Part shown: one piece after another, positions 29,241-39,128 of the stretch | Position numbering within the stretch: position 1 is the stretch's first letter | Layout of the letters: every line of letters starts with the position of its first letter | Assembly (NCBI RefSeq): GCF_035581345.1 | Contig: NZ_CP141608.1 | Coordinates: 1,878,001-1,942,000, forward strand | Length of the DNA stretch: 64,000 bases | DNA from: Pseudomonas sp. JQ170C | Lineage (GTDB): Bacteria; Pseudomonadota; Gammaproteobacteria; Pseudomonadales; Pseudomonadaceae | Reading direction: 5' to 3' | The notes under the pieces: model-generated | Database searches by the model: none | Told to the model about the DNA's origin: nothing | The model's input: the letters and a program-made list of their open reading frames with translations, nothing else | Position numbers and translations under genes: made by a program

Positions 29241-30659
29241 TCAATGCGGTACGTAGACCGTCAGGGTCTGGCCCGGCTTGAGGGCGTGGCCGCTGCGTGG
29301 ATTCCAGCGCTTGAGGTGCTGCATCTCAACGTTGAAACGCTTGGCGACCAGGTACAGGGAGTCGCCCTTGCGGACCTTGTACTGAGTCGGCTTTTTCGCG
29401 TTCTTGCCCTGAACTGGCTGGGCGCCTTGCATCACCAGGGTCTGGCCAGCCTTGAGGCTGTGACCGGAAAGTTTGTTCCAGCGTTGCAGGTCCTTGACGC
29501 TGACCTTGTTGGCCTTGGCGATTGCGCCCAGGCTGTCGCCACGCTTGACCCGGTAGCGGCTGTTGCGGGTTGCCTGGGGTACCGAGGCCTCGGCCAGGGC
29601 GGCCTCGAACACGGCCTTTTTCGGCTGCAGCGACAGCAGCTCTTCAGGCTTCATGTTCGACAGGCTGGCGGTCAGCAGCTGCGCCTTGGCGGTAGGTACC
29701 AGCAGTTGCTGGGGGCCGTCGACGGTCATGCGCTTCTTGAACGCCGGGTTGAGCTGGAACAGCTCGTCTTCGTCGATCTCGGCCAGGGCAGCGACCCGCG
29801 ACAGGTCCAGGCGGTCCTTGATCGCGACGGCCTCGAAGTAGGGCTCGTTGGCAATGGGGTTGAGGTTGACGCCATAGGCTTGTGGCGTCATGACCACCTG
29901 CGAAAGGGCCAGCAGCTTTGGCACGTAGTCGCGGGTTTCCTGGGGCAGCGGCAGGTTCCAGTAGTCGGTTGGCAGGCCGAGCCTTTCATTGCGCTCGATG
30001 GCCCGGCTGACCGTGCCTTCGCCGGCGTTATACGCCGCGAGGGCCAGCAGCCAGTCGCCGTTGAACATGTCGTGCAGGCGGGTCAGGTAGTTCAGTGCTG
30101 CGTTGGTCGAGGCGGTAATGTCGCGTCGGCCATCATAGAAGCGAGTCTGGCGCAGGTTGAAGTAGCGGCCGGTGGACGGGATGAACTGCCACAACCCCAC
30201 TGCATGGGCCCGCGAATAGGCCATCGGGTTGTAGGCGCTTTCGATGGCTGGCAGCAGGGCCAGCTCCAGCGGCATGTTGCGCTCTTCGAGACGCTCGACG
30301 ATGTAATGGATGTACAGGCTGCCGCGGTCGCCGGCGTTCTCCAGGAAGGAGGGGTTGCTGGCGAACCACAGGCGTTGCTGTTCGATGCGTGGGTTGACGG
30401 CCATGTCGTCTTGCAGGGCGAAGCCCTGGCGCATGCGTTCCCAGACATCCTGGGGCGCTTGCTCGGCTTGCTGGACCGGAATGAACACCGGTTTTTGCTT
30501 CATCCGCGCCTGGTAGTTGTGCGCGCGAACGCTCTCGGATTCGTCGATCTGACGGGTGCTCTGGCAGCCCACGAGGGTGGCGGCCAGGGCCAGCGCACTG
30601 GCTTGGGCCAGGCGCGTCAGGGCGACGGAATTGAAGGTTCTGCGGCTAGTCGACGACAT
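29241..30659 (-). CDS. mltD: Membrane-bound lytic murein transglycosylase D
   Basis: The 472-residue enzyme cleaves peptidoglycan glycan strands. It has a lipoprotein signal (SALALAATLVGC) and an SLT domain with the catalytic Glu in LPAIESAYNPMAYSRAHAVGLWQFIPSTGRYFNL and the LAAYNAGEGTVSRAI motif. Two C-terminal LysM repeats follow (YRVKRGDSLGAIAKANKV near residue 355; YKVRKGDSLYLVAKRFNV near 425). I start at ATG 30659; a TTG at 30683 would add eight residues before it. It lies next to gloB on the same strand, as in P. aeruginosa. Confidence 0.95.
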   Translation of the reverse strand: MSSTSRRTFNSVALTRLAQASALALAATLVGCQSTRQIDESESVRAHNYQARMKQKPVFIPVQQAEQAPQDVWERMRQGFALQDDMAVNPRIEQQRLWFASNPSFLENAGDRGSLYIHYIVERLEERNMPLELALLPAIESAYNPMAYSRAHAVGLWQFIPSTGRYFNLRQTRFYDGRRDITASTNAALNYLTRLHDMFNGDWLLALAAYNAGEGTVSRAIERNERLGLPTDYWNLPLPQETRDYVPKLLALSQVVMTPQAYGVNLNPIANEPYFEAVAIKDRLDLSRVAALAEIDEDELFQLNPAFKKRMTVDGPQQLLVPTAKAQLLTASLSNMKPEELLSLQPKKAVFEAALAEASVPQATRNSRYRVKRGDSLGAIAKANKVSVKDLQRWNKLSGHSLKAGQTLVMQGAQPVQGKNAKKPTQYKVRKGDSLYLVAKRFNVEMQHLKRWNPRSGHALKPGQTLTVYVPH

Positions 30660-30758
30660 TGGCGGGGACAAAGTTCCGGGCAAAAATGTCGGGCGATTCT
30701 AGAAAGCAGCCCCCCTGTGGTCAACCTTTCAGAACTTCGGGGTCCTAGCAGGGGCTGT

Positions 30759-31538
30759 TTAGAACCTGTCCTTCCAAGCCCTCAACCCAGCAAAAACAGC
30801 ACTCGGCGTGGGGTTTATCGGGCCGTTCCGTTCGTCTAATTTTTCTTTAACGGATGTTTCGGCAGTACGCAGGAAGGGATTGGTGAGTTTTTCCAGGGCC
30901 AGGGTTGATGGCAACGTGATGCGATCGTGGGCGCGTAATTGGGTAACGTCGTCGAAGCGTTGGGCAATGTGCTGGTTTTCAGGCTCCACGGCCTTGGCAA
31001 AACGCAGGTTGCTGAGGGTGTATTCGTGGGTGCAGTACACCAGGGTCTGGGCGGGCAACGCTGCCAGGCGCTCCAGGGAATGGTGCATCTGCTCGGGCGT
31101 ACCCTCGAACAGACGGCCGCAACCGGCGGCAAACAGGGTGTCGCCGCAGAACAGCAGGGGCGTGGCTGTTTGCCCGCAGTAATAGGCAATGTGCCCGAGG
31201 GTGTGCCCGGGGACTGCAATGATCTGGAAATCCAGGCCCAGAGCGCGCACGCTGGCGTTGTCGTCCAGGGCCACGTCGCGGCCTGGAATGCGCTCGTGGG
31301 CCGGGCCGCACACCCTGGCCCCCGTGGCTGCCTTGAGCTGCTCGACACCACCCACGTGGTCATGGTGGTGATGGGTGACAAGAATGTCGCTCAGTTGCCA
31401 CCCCGGATGGCCTTTGAGCCAGGCCAGCACCGGCGCCGCTTCGCCCGGGTCGACCACCGCACAGCGCTGGTTGGCAGAATCCTGTAACAACCAGATGTAG
31501 TTATCGGTGAAAGCGGGCAGGGCATCGATCTGTATCAT
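30759..31538 (-). CDS. gloB: Hydroxyacylglutathione hydrolase (glyoxalase II)
   Basis: The 259-residue metallo-beta-lactamase-fold enzyme hydrolyses S-lactoylglutathione, the last step in methylglyoxal removal. The metal-binding motif [11 protein letters not shown] is near residues 53-63. Further ligand histidines appear in [28 protein letters not shown] and [14 protein letters not shown]. The C-terminal substrate region NPFLRTAE is present. ATG 31538 ([10 protein letters not shown]) is the conserved start; a TTG at 31553 gives a longer frame. It is divergent from the yafS-like gene. Confidence 0.96.
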   Translation of the reverse strand: MIQIDALPAFTDNYIWLLQDSANQRCAVVDPGEAAPVLAWLKGHPGWQLSDILVTHHHHDHVGGVEQLKAATGARVCGPAHERIPGRDVALDDNASVRALGLDFQIIAVPGHTLGHIAYYCGQTATPLLFCGDTLFAAGCGRLFEGTPEQMHHSLERLAALPAQTLVYCTHEYTLSNLRFAKAVEPENQHIAQRFDDVTQLRAHDRITLPSTLALEKLTNPFLRTAETSVKEKLDERNGPINPTPSAVFAGLRAWKDRF

Positions 31539-31617
31539 GGTGCGATTCGCCAAACGTTGGACATGGGTGCATCTTAGTAGCTATGCACGCTGTCGAGAAC
31601 CTTCAAGGGAGACTGCA

Positions 31618-32376
31618 ATGACCGATCAAGCCTTTGCCCAGGCCGATCCGCAGTGGCTGGAGCTGATCAGCCTGGCCCGCGACTGGTTCGCCGGCCCCCT
31701 GGGGCAGTTGATGCTTCACGAAGAACAACGCTTGCTCGAAGAAGAACTGGGGCGCTACTTCGGGGGTTACCTGGTGCACTACGGCCCTTGCGCCGAAGCA
31801 CCACCCAAGGCCCCGCAGGTGCAACGCAACGTGCGCCTGGGCGCACCGTTGCCGGGCGTCGAGATTGTCTGCGAAGAACAGGCCTGGCCGTTGAGTGAGC
31901 ATGCGGCCGATGTGGTGGTGCTCCAGCACGGCCTGGACTTCAGCCTGTCGCCTCACGGGCTGTTGCGCGAAGCGGCCAGCAGCGTCCGACCGGGCGGGCA
32001 TCTGCTGATCATCGGGATCAACCCCTGGAGCAGTTGGGGCGTGCGTCGCGTGTTCGCCCACGACGCCTTGCGCAAGGCCCGCTGCATTTCCCCTTCGCGG
32101 GTCGGCGACTGGCTTAACCTGTTGGGCTTTGCGCTGGAGAAACGCCGCTTCGGGTGCTATCGTCCGCCGCTCGCGTCCCCCGCCTGGCAACAGCGCCTGG
32201 CCGGCTGGGAGCGGGTTGCCGGTGGCTGGCAGGGCGCCGGCGGCGGCGTCTACCTGCTGGTGGCGCGCAAGATGGTGGTCGGCTTGCGGCCACTGCGCCT
32301 GGAGCGCCGTGAGCCCATGGGCAAACTGCTGCCATTGCCGATGGCCAAGGTCAACCGGCGCCATTCCGAACCTTGA
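31618..32376 (+). CDS. SAM-dependent methyltransferase, YafS-like
   Basis: The 252-residue protein has class I methyltransferase traits, though motif I is weak. LPGVEIVCEEQAWPLSEHAADVVVLQHGLDFSLSPHGLLREAASSVRPGGHLLIIGINPWSSWGVRR covers the motif IV-post region of UbiE-like enzymes. ATG 31618 has AAGGGA upstream. The order gloB, this gene, rnhA, dnaQ is the same as gloB-yafS-rnhA-dnaQ in E. coli, which supports the name. Substrate unknown. Confidence 0.85.
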   Translation: MTDQAFAQADPQWLELISLARDWFAGPLGQLMLHEEQRLLEEELGRYFGGYLVHYGPCAEAPPKAPQVQRNVRLGAPLPGVEIVCEEQAWPLSEHAADVVVLQHGLDFSLSPHGLLREAASSVRPGGHLLIIGINPWSSWGVRRVFAHDALRKARCISPSRVGDWLNLLGFALEKRRFGCYRPPLASPAWQQRLAGWERVAGGWQGAGGGVYLLVARKMVVGLRPLRLERREPMGKLLPLPMAKVNRRHSEP

Positions 32377-32399
32377 ACCCGCGCCCCTTGGGCGCGGGT
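32377..32399 (+). terminator. Hairpin between the yafS-like gene and rnhA
   Basis: A GC-rich stem (acccgcgcc/ggcgcgggt) with a short loop directly after the stop. There is no T-run, so it may be an attenuator or a transcript stabiliser. Confidence 0.45.
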
Positions 32400-32424
32400 G
32401 TCCCCACTGTTAAAAAGGCTGTAC

Positions 32425-32868
32425 ATGAGCGATAGCGTCGAAATCTTTACCGATGGTGCCTGCAAGGGCAATCCTGGCCCTGGCGGCTGGGGTGTGCTGA
32501 TGGTGTGCAAGGGCGTCGAGAAAGAGTTGTGGGGCGGCGAGCCCAACACCACCAACAATCGCATGGAGCTGATGGCCGCGATCAAGGGGCTCGAAGCGCT
32601 CAAGCGCGAGTGCGAGGTGTTGCTGGTCACCGACTCGCAGTATGTGATGAAGGGCATCACCGAGTGGATGGTCAACTGGAAGAAGCGCGGTTGGAAGACG
32701 GCTGCCAAGGAGCCTGTCAAGAACGCCGATCTCTGGCAACTGCTCGATGAACAGGTCAATCGCCACAAGGTGAGCTGGAAGTGGGTGCGTGGGCATGTGG
32801 GCCATCACGGCAACGAGCGTGCCGACCAGTTGGCCAACCGCGGCGTCGAAGAGCTGCGCGGCCGCTGA
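32425..32868 (+). CDS. rnhA: Ribonuclease HI
   Basis: The 147-residue enzyme degrades RNA in RNA-DNA hybrids. The four carboxylates of the active site are visible: Asp in [16 protein letters not shown] (near residue 8), Glu in NNRMELMAA, Asp in LVTDSQYV, and Asp in [12 protein letters not shown]. The basic handle region ([21 protein letters not shown]) is intact. ATG 32425 is preceded by an AAAAAGG site. It lies just before dnaQ, an old conserved pairing. Confidence 0.97.
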   Translation: MSDSVEIFTDGACKGNPGPGGWGVLMVCKGVEKELWGGEPNTTNNRMELMAAIKGLEALKRECEVLLVTDSQYVMKGITEWMVNWKKRGWKTAAKEPVKNADLWQLLDEQVNRHKVSWKWVRGHVGHHGNERADQLANRGVEELRGR

Positions 32869-32944
32869 AACGCACACCTGCATCACGCTGAGGTAGAATG
32901 CCCGGCTTTCACCAGACCGCTGTACGCAACAGGAGACCACCGGC

Positions 32945-33694
32945 GTGGAGATTCAGAACAACAGGTCGGTCGTCTTGGACACCGAAACCACCGGTATGCC
33001 GGTCACCGACGGCCACCGGATCATCGAGATCGGCTGTGTCGAGCTGATCGGCAGGCGCCTCACCGGGCGGCACTTTCACGTCTACCTGCAGCCGGATCGC
33101 GAAAGTGACGAGGGCGCCATTGGCGTTCACGGCATCACCGACGCCTTCCTGATCGACAAGCCCCGCTTCGCCGAAGTCGCCGATGAGTTCTTCGACTTCA
33201 TTCAGGGCGCCCAACTGATCATCCACAACGCGGCGTTCGACGTTGGCTTCATCAACAACGAATTCGCCCTGGTCGGTCAAACTGATCGCGCTGATATCTC
33301 CCAGCACTGCACCATCCTCGACACCCTGGTCATGGCCCGTGGTCGTCATCCGGGGCAGCGCAACAGCCTCGATGCCTTGTGCAAACGCTATGGCGTCGAC
33401 AACTCCGGTCGTGATCTGCACGGCGCCTTGCTCGACTCGGAACTGCTGGCCGACGTTTACCTGAACATGACCGGTGGCCAGACCAGCTTGTCTCTGGCCG
33501 GGCAGGGGGCTGATGGCGAGGAAAACGGTGGAGACAACCGCGGCAGCGAAATCCGCCGCCTTGTGGGTCGCCAGCCGGGGCGGATCATCCACGCTACCGA
33601 GCAGGAACTGGAAGCCCACGTAGCACGCCTGGAAGCGGTGGCCAAATCGACCGGTGGCCCGGCACTGTGGCAGCAACTGTCCGAGGCCAACTGA
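32945..33694 (+). CDS. dnaQ: DNA polymerase III epsilon subunit (proofreading exonuclease)
   Basis: The 249-residue protein is the 3'-5' proofreading exonuclease of the replicase. The DEDDh motifs are clear: Exo I VVLDTETTGMPVTDGHRIIEIG, Exo II with Asp in IIHNAAFDVGFINNEF, and Exo III HGALLDSELLADVYL with the conserved His and Asp. The C-terminal tail (after about residue 190) is the flexible part that binds the polymerase alpha subunit. It starts at GTG 32945 with AGGAGA upstream. Confidence 0.97.
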   Translation: MEIQNNRSVVLDTETTGMPVTDGHRIIEIGCVELIGRRLTGRHFHVYLQPDRESDEGAIGVHGITDAFLIDKPRFAEVADEFFDFIQGAQLIIHNAAFDVGFINNEFALVGQTDRADISQHCTILDTLVMARGRHPGQRNSLDALCKRYGVDNSGRDLHGALLDSELLADVYLNMTGGQTSLSLAGQGADGEENGGDNRGSEIRRLVGRQPGRIIHATEQELEAHVARLEAVAKSTGGPALWQQLSEAN

Positions 33695-33771
33695 GGCAAA
33701 CGCCGCGCACGGGGGGCAGCCAGCTTCTACCCTGAAATGACCGACCCGTCATTCGGAGCAGGCGCCCCCTC

Positions 33772-36027
33772 ATGTACAAGGACCTCAAGTTTCCTGTCCT
33801 GATCGTTCACCGCGATATCAAGGCCGATACGGTAGCCGGCGAGCGTGTACGCGGTATCGCCCAGGAACTGGCCCAGGACGGCTTCACCATTCTTGCCGCC
33901 ACCGACTACGCCGAAGGCCGGCAGGTAGTCTCCAGCCATCACGGCCTGGCCTGCATGCTGATCGCCGCCGAAGGCGCCGAAGAAAACCCCCACCTCTTGC
34001 ATAACCTGGTCGACCTGATTCGCCTGGCGCGGCGGCGTGCGCCGCATTTGCCGATCTTCGCGCTGGGCGAGCAAGTGACACTGGAAAACGCCCCTGCCGA
34101 GGTCATGAGCGAGCTGAACCAGCTGCGCGGCATCCTTTACCTGTTCGAGGACACGGTGCCCTTCCTGGCCCGCCAGGTGGCGCGTGCAGCGCATACCTAC
34201 CTGGATGGGCTGCTGCCGCCCTTCTTCAAGGCACTGGTGCAGCACACCGCGCAATCCAACTACTCCTGGCATACGCCGGGACATGGCGGCGGCGTGGCCT
34301 ATCGCAAAAGCCCGGTGGGCCTGGCGTTCCATCAGTTCTTTGGTGAGAACACCTTGCGCTCGGACCTGTCGGTGTCGGTGCCCGAACTGGGCTCGCTGCT
34401 GGACCACACCGGCCCGCTGGCGGCAGCCGAAGCCCGGGCGGCAAGGAATTTTGCTGCCGATCACACCTTCTTCGTGATCAACGGTACCTCAACCGCCAAC
34501 AAGATCGTCTGGCACTCCATGGTCGGGCGCGATGATCTGGTGCTGGTGGACCGCAACTGCCACAAGTCGGTGGTCCACGCGATCATCATGACCGGCTCCA
34601 TCCCCTTGTACCTGTGCCCGGAGCGCAACGAGCTGGGCATCATCGGGCCGATCCCCCTGAGCGAGTTCAGCCCCGAATCCATTCGCGCCAAGATCGCTGG
34701 CAACCCCTTGGCCAAGGGGCGCATCGCCAAGGTCAAGCTGGCGGTGGTGACCAACTCGACCTACGACGGCCTGTGCTACAACGCCGAGCTGATCAAGCAG
34801 ACGCTCGGCAATAGCGTCGAGGTGCTGCATTTCGATGAGGCCTGGTATGCCTATGCGGCTTTTCACGAGTTCTTCGCCGGTCGATTTGCCATGGGCACCT
34901 CACGCAGCGCCGACAGCCCCCTGGTGTTCAGCACCCACTCCACCCACAAGCTGCTGGCGGCCTTCAGCCAGGCCTCGATGATTCATGTGCAGGACGGCGG
35001 TGCCCGGCAACTGGACCGCGACCGTTTCAACGAAGCCTTCATGATGCATATCTCCACGTCACCGCAGTACAGCATCCTGGCCTCGCTGGATGTGGCGTCG
35101 GCGATGATGGAGGGACCGGCTGGCCGTTCGCTGCTGCAGGAAATGTTCGATGAGGCGCTGGGTTTTCGTCGAGCCATGGCCAAGTTGCGCGAGCACCTTG
35201 CAGGCGATGACTGGTGGTTCAGTATCTGGCAGCCACCTCAGGTCGAAGGCGCACACCAGGTGCGCACCCAGGACTGGCTGCTGCAGCCGCAGGCCGAGTG
35301 GCATGGTTTTGGGGATGTCGGTGATGACTACGTGCTGCTCGATCCGATCAAGGTCACCCTGGTGATGCCCGGCCTCAACGCTGGCGGTGCCTTGAGTGAG
35401 CACGGCATTCCGGCCGCGGTGGTCAGCAAGTTTCTCTGGGAGCGGGGGCTGGTGGTGGAGAAGACCGGGCTCTACACCTTCCTGGTGTTGTTCTCGATGG
35501 GCATCACCAAGGGCAAGTGGAGCACCTTGCTGACCGAGCTTCTGGAGTTCAAGCGCAGCTATGACGCCAACACCGACCTGCTCGACTGCCTGCCCTGTGT
35601 CGCGCAATTGGACCCGGTGCGTTACCAGGGCCTGGGGCTACGTGACCTGTGTGATCAACTGCACGCCTGCTACCGCAGTAACGCCACCGCCAAGCAGTTG
35701 AAGCGCTTGTTCACCCGTTTGCCGGAGGTGGTGATGAAGCCTGCCGATGCCTACGACAAGCTGGTGCGCGGGGAGGTGGAAGCGGTACCCATCGACCAAT
35801 TGCTGGGGCGCATTTGTGCGGTGATGCTGGTGCCGTATCCCCCCGGCATTCCACTGATCATGCCCGGCGAGCGCTTCACCGAGGCAACGCACGCGATCAT
35901 TGATTACCTGGCCTTTGCGGCAGCCTTTGACACCGGTTTTCCGGGTTTTGTCGCCGACGTGCATGGTCTGCAGCACGAGACCCGCGAGCAGGGGCGGGTC
36001 TATACCGTCGATTGCATAAAGGCCTGA
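33772..36027 (+). CDS. ldcA: Lysine/ornithine/arginine decarboxylase, LdcA-like
   Basis: The 751-residue PLP enzyme has the wing domain at the N-terminus (FPVLIVHRDIKADTVAGERVRGIAQEL). The PLP-binding core follows with SNYSWHTPGHGGGVAYRKSP, VLHFDEAWYAYAAFHEFF and the lysine in FSTHSTHKLLAAFSQASM (Schiff-base Lys). The long C-terminal domain completes it. Length and position after dnaQ match the P. aeruginosa lysine decarboxylase LdcA, which makes cadaverine. Lysine rather than ornithine or arginine is an inference from that synteny. Confidence 0.9.
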   Translation: MYKDLKFPVLIVHRDIKADTVAGERVRGIAQELAQDGFTILAATDYAEGRQVVSSHHGLACMLIAAEGAEENPHLLHNLVDLIRLARRRAPHLPIFALGEQVTLENAPAEVMSELNQLRGILYLFEDTVPFLARQVARAAHTYLDGLLPPFFKALVQHTAQSNYSWHTPGHGGGVAYRKSPVGLAFHQFFGENTLRSDLSVSVPELGSLLDHTGPLAAAEARAARNFAADHTFFVINGTSTANKIVWHSMVGRDDLVLVDRNCHKSVVHAIIMTGSIPLYLCPERNELGIIGPIPLSEFSPESIRAKIAGNPLAKGRIAKVKLAVVTNSTYDGLCYNAELIKQTLGNSVEVLHFDEAWYAYAAFHEFFAGRFAMGTSRSADSPLVFSTHSTHKLLAAFSQASMIHVQDGGARQLDRDRFNEAFMMHISTSPQYSILASLDVASAMMEGPAGRSLLQEMFDEALGFRRAMAKLREHLAGDDWWFSIWQPPQVEGAHQVRTQDWLLQPQAEWHGFGDVGDDYVLLDPIKVTLVMPGLNAGGALSEHGIPAAVVSKFLWERGLVVEKTGLYTFLVLFSMGITKGKWSTLLTELLEFKRSYDANTDLLDCLPCVAQLDPVRYQGLGLRDLCDQLHACYRSNATAKQLKRLFTRLPEVVMKPADAYDKLVRGEVEAVPIDQLLGRICAVMLVPYPPGIPLIMPGERFTEATHAIIDYLAFAAAFDTGFPGFVADVHGLQHETREQGRVYTVDCIKA

Positions 36028-36033
36028 AGCCGT

Positions 36034-36252
36034 TCAGGGAATGCGGATGATTTCCACGCCCGTGCGGGCCAATTCAAAGCGATCTTCGCCCAGGTGGTTG
36101 ACCCGGTCGCCGATGGCCAGCTTATAGGTGGTGATAGGCAGGGATGCGGCACTACCGTCGGCTTCGAGGGTGGCTTCCTGAAACTCATGGACGGGATAGA
36201 TGCGGCCTTCTGCGTCCCGTGCATGAAACTGTCCGACCAGTACTGCTGTCAT
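36034..36252 (-). CDS. Small conserved hypothetical protein, 72 residues
   Basis: ATG 36252 is preceded by AGAGG on the minus strand. The protein looks like a small beta-rich fold (TAVLVGQFHARDAEGRIYPVHEFQ, TYKLAIGDRVNHLGEDRFEL, GVEIIRIP), with no cysteine and no membrane segment. It faces ldcA with only 6 bases between the stops. It looks like a housekeeping unknown of Pseudomonas; I cannot name the family. Confidence 0.75.
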   Translation of the reverse strand: MTAVLVGQFHARDAEGRIYPVHEFQEATLEADGSAASLPITTYKLAIGDRVNHLGEDRFELARTGVEIIRIP

Positions 36253-36403
36253 TTACCGTGCAACCTCTGAAGAAGTGAAAATCTGTCAGACATAGACCAC
36301 TGTTTTACCGGGTAAGTTTTGCCCGCTGGGAAAAAAACTTCAGCGCTGGATTGGATCATCTATACCTAAAACTTCCTACCACTTTTCACGTCGGGAAATT
36401 GCC

Positions 36404-36958
36404 ATGAGCCAGGTGTATTCGGTAGCCGTCGTCGTCGGCAGCTTGCGCAAGGAGTCCTTCAATCGCAGGGTCGCCCTTGCGCTGGCAGCGCTTGCGCCCT
36501 CCAACCTCACGTTGAAGATTGTCGAGATCGGCGACCTGCCGCTCTACAACGAAGATATCGACGTCGATCCACCGGCCGCCTACAAGGCCTTCCGCGAGCA
36601 GATTCGCCACAGTGACGCGGTGCTGTTCGTTACACCGGAGTACAACCGCTCGGTGCCGGGCGTACTGAAAAACGCCATTGACGTGGGGTCGCGGCCCTAT
36701 GGCCAAAGTGCCTGGAGCGGTAAACCCGGGGCGGTGATCAGCGTGTCGCCGGGGGCGGTGGGCGGTTTTGGCGCCAACCATCACCTGCGCCAGTCGCTGG
36801 TTTTCCTTGATGTGCCCTGCATGCAGCAGCCCGAGGCCTATATAGGCGGGGCGGCGACGCTGTTCGATGACAGCGGCAAGCTGTCGGAGAAAGTCCGGCC
36901 GTTCCTGCAGACCTTTATCGACAAGTACGCCACCTGGGTCGAACGTCACCAGGGGTGA
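36404..36958 (+). CDS. chrR: NADPH-dependent FMN reductase (ChrR-type quinone/chromate reductase)
   Basis: The 184-residue flavodoxin-fold protein has the FMN-phosphate loop VVGSLRKESFNRRVA and FVTPEYNRSVPGVLKNAIDVGSRPYGQSAWSGKP, the signature of the ChrR/YieF group. GAVGGFGANHHLRQSLVFLD follows. The sequence is very like P. putida ChrR as I remember it, so the symbol is used. ChrR reduces quinones and chromate by two electrons and protects from oxidative stress. It stands alone and ends in a strong bidirectional terminator. Confidence 0.9.
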   Translation: MSQVYSVAVVVGSLRKESFNRRVALALAALAPSNLTLKIVEIGDLPLYNEDIDVDPPAAYKAFREQIRHSDAVLFVTPEYNRSVPGVLKNAIDVGSRPYGQSAWSGKPGAVISVSPGAVGGFGANHHLRQSLVFLDVPCMQQPEAYIGGAATLFDDSGKLSEKVRPFLQTFIDKYATWVERHQG

Positions 36959-36980
36959 GCCGTTCAATACCTTGCTGAAG

Positions 36981-37022
36981 AAACGCCAGAAGCCGAGACA
37001 TTGACCTCGGCTTCTGGCGTTT
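36981..37022. terminator. Bidirectional intrinsic terminator between chrR and phnX
   Basis: A perfect 17-bp stem (aaacgccagaagccgag and its complement) with an 8-nt loop lies between the converging genes. AAA and TTT runs at the two ends allow use from both strands. Confidence 0.88.
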
Positions 37023-37030
37023 GGGGCGTT

Positions 37031-37858
37031 TTACACCGCCTGGGGCATTTCACCTTTGGCCAGACGGCGGTTGATATCGGCAATCACCTCCGGCAGTTCA
37101 TTGATGGTGTCGATCAAGTAGTGCGGGCGTGAACCTTCAAACAGGGCATGGATGCGCTTGCGCTCGCTGTCGAGTTTGTCCGAGGCCAGGGCGCGATAGC
37201 CTTCGTAGGTCAGGCCCAGGGCGTTGCCCGAGCACACCAGCGCCACGGTCCACATGCCCGCGCGGCGGCCTTCAAGAATGCCCGGTACGGTGTCGTCGAC
37301 CTTCACGCAGGCCGCGACATCGTCGATGCCCAGGGCGATCACGTTGGCCAGGGCCTGAGCCGGCCATGGGCGGCCGTTGGGCGTTTCGTCGGTGGCGACC
37401 ACATGGTCGGCAACGTAGCCGTTCTGCGCTGCCAGCTCCACCACCTTGTCCATCACCACTTTCGGGTAGCCGGAGCACGAACCGATCTTCAGGCCGTCCT
37501 TGCGCAAGCCGGTCAGGGTGTCCAGGGCGCCCGGGATCAGCGCCGAGTGGACGGCGATCTTTTCGATCTGCAGGGGCATGAAGCGGTTGTAGATGGCCGT
37601 GACGTCATCGTCGGTCGGGGTGCGACCGAAGACCTTGCGATAGCGTTCGGCGATCTGCGGCTGGTCGCACAGGGTACGGATGTGGTCCCACTTGCCCATG
37701 CCCATCGGGCCACGGGCTTCTTCGATGGAGACTTCGACGTCGAATTCGCCGAAGGCCTCGACGAAAATCTGGGTCGGGGCAAAGGAGCCAAAGTCGACCA
37801 CGGTGCCGGCCCAGTCGAGGATGGCGGCTTGCAGTTGAGTCGGGTTGTTGTAGTTCAT
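37031..37858 (-). CDS. phnX: Phosphonoacetaldehyde hydrolase (phosphonatase)
   Basis: The 275-residue HAD-family enzyme splits phosphonoacetaldehyde into acetaldehyde and phosphate. The nucleophile motif is [17 protein letters not shown], in which Asp and the A-G-T variant are typical of PhnX. The cap domain carries the Schiff-base lysine in [28 protein letters not shown] and [23 protein letters not shown] give the remaining HAD motifs. It follows phnW in a two-gene operon for using 2-aminoethylphosphonate as phosphorus or nitrogen source. Confidence 0.95.
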   Translation of the reverse strand: MNYNNPTQLQAAILDWAGTVVDFGSFAPTQIFVEAFGEFDVEVSIEEARGPMGMGKWDHIRTLCDQPQIAERYRKVFGRTPTDDDVTAIYNRFMPLQIEKIAVHSALIPGALDTLTGLRKDGLKIGSCSGYPKVVMDKVVELAAQNGYVADHVVATDETPNGRPWPAQALANVIALGIDDVAACVKVDDTVPGILEGRRAGMWTVALVCSGNALGLTYEGYRALASDKLDSERKRIHALFEGSRPHYLIDTINELPEVIADINRRLAKGEMPQAV

Positions 37859-37909
37859 GTAAAGGGTTCCTTGAGCGGGTCGGTTCGCAGGTCAGGTAAG
37901 GGGCAGACT

Positions 37910-39016
37910 TCAGATTTCCAGCACTTCCATTTCACGCAGCACCTCGGCCACGGCATTGACCGCCGCCTGCATGCCGTCCGGGCCGACGCAGCCGATGCAA
38001 CCGACGCGGAAGGTTTCGACCTGGGTCAGCTTGCCCGGGTAAAGGATGAAACCCTTGGCCTTGACGCGTTCGTAGAAGTCCTTGAACTGGTAGCGCGGGT
38101 CTGTCGGGGCGTGGAAGGTGACGATGATCGGTGCCTGGATCTCGGCTGGCAGGAAGCTGCGCAGGCCAATGGCCGCCATGCCGTCGAGCAGGGCCTTGCA
38201 GTTGCTCGCGTAGCGCTGGTGACGGGCCGGCAGGCCGCCTTCTTCGTTGTATTGCAGCAGGGCTTCGTGCAGCGCCGCCACCACGTGGGTTGGCGGGGTG
38301 AAGCGCCACTGGCCGGTCTTGGCCATGTAGGCGTGCTGGTCCTGCAGGTCCATGGCCAGCGAGGGCGAGTTGCCCTCGGCTGCGGCCAGCGAGTCTTTGT
38401 TGGCAAACACGAAGCCCATGCCGGGCACACCTTCAAGGCATTTGCCGGAGGCGGCGATCAGGGCGTCGAACGGTACTTCGCGGGCATCGATCGGCAGCGC
38501 GCCGAAAGAGCTCATGGCGTCGATGATCAGGCGCTTGCCGTGACGGGCGATGACCTGGGCAATCTCTGGCAGTGGGTTGAGGATGCCGGTGCTGGTCTCG
38601 CAGTGAATCAGTGCCACATGGGTGATGCTGCTGTCTGCGGCCAGCAGGCGGTCGACATCGGCGGGGGTGGTGGGTTCGTCTTCAGCGGTTTCAAAGGTGC
38701 TGTAGGCGCGGCCCAGTACCTTGCAGATTTTTGCCAGGCGCTGGCCATAGGCACCATTGATCAGTACCAGGACCTTGCCATCGCGGGGCACCAGGGTGCC
38801 GATGGCCGCTTCCACGGCGAAGGTGCCGCTGCCTTGCAAGGGCACACAGTGGTGGCTGTCGGCGCCGCCGACGATGGCCAGCAGTTGCTCGCACAGGCTG
38901 GCGGTCAGTTGGTTGAAATCACGGTCCCAGGAACCCCAGTCCACCATCATTGCTTGGCGGGTGCGGGCTGAGGTGGTCAGTGGGCCGGGGGTCAGCAGGA
39001 TTGGGGCGTTACTCAT
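37910..39016 (-). CDS. phnW: 2-Aminoethylphosphonate-pyruvate transaminase
   Basis: The 368-residue PLP enzyme moves the amino group of 2-aminoethylphosphonate to pyruvate. Motifs: [19 protein letters not shown] at the start, [35 protein letters not shown] for the cofactor Asp, and [23 protein letters not shown] with the PLP lysine in SGKCLEG. I start at ATG 39016 ([11 protein letters not shown]), since an upstream extension has no family match. phnX is 51 bases downstream. A divergent LysR gene is likely its activator. Confidence 0.95.
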   Translation of the reverse strand: MSNAPILLTPGPLTTSARTRQAMMVDWGSWDRDFNQLTASLCEQLLAIVGGADSHHCVPLQGSGTFAVEAAIGTLVPRDGKVLVLINGAYGQRLAKICKVLGRAYSTFETAEDEPTTPADVDRLLAADSSITHVALIHCETSTGILNPLPEIAQVIARHGKRLIIDAMSSFGALPIDAREVPFDALIAASGKCLEGVPGMGFVFANKDSLAAAEGNSPSLAMDLQDQHAYMAKTGQWRFTPPTHVVAALHEALLQYNEEGGLPARHQRYASNCKALLDGMAAIGLRSFLPAEIQAPIIVTFHAPTDPRYQFKDFYERVKAKGFILYPGKLTQVETFRVGCIGCVGPDGMQAAVNAVAEVLREMEVLEI

Positions 39017-39128
39017 TCCGGTGGTCCTCACAAGCGGTGGGCTGAATCTACGGGGCCTAAGTTGCAATTCTGCGCGCCATCAATCAAATTGTTTGTTGTT
39101 ATGCCAGCCATAAGTCAGGCCGATAGAT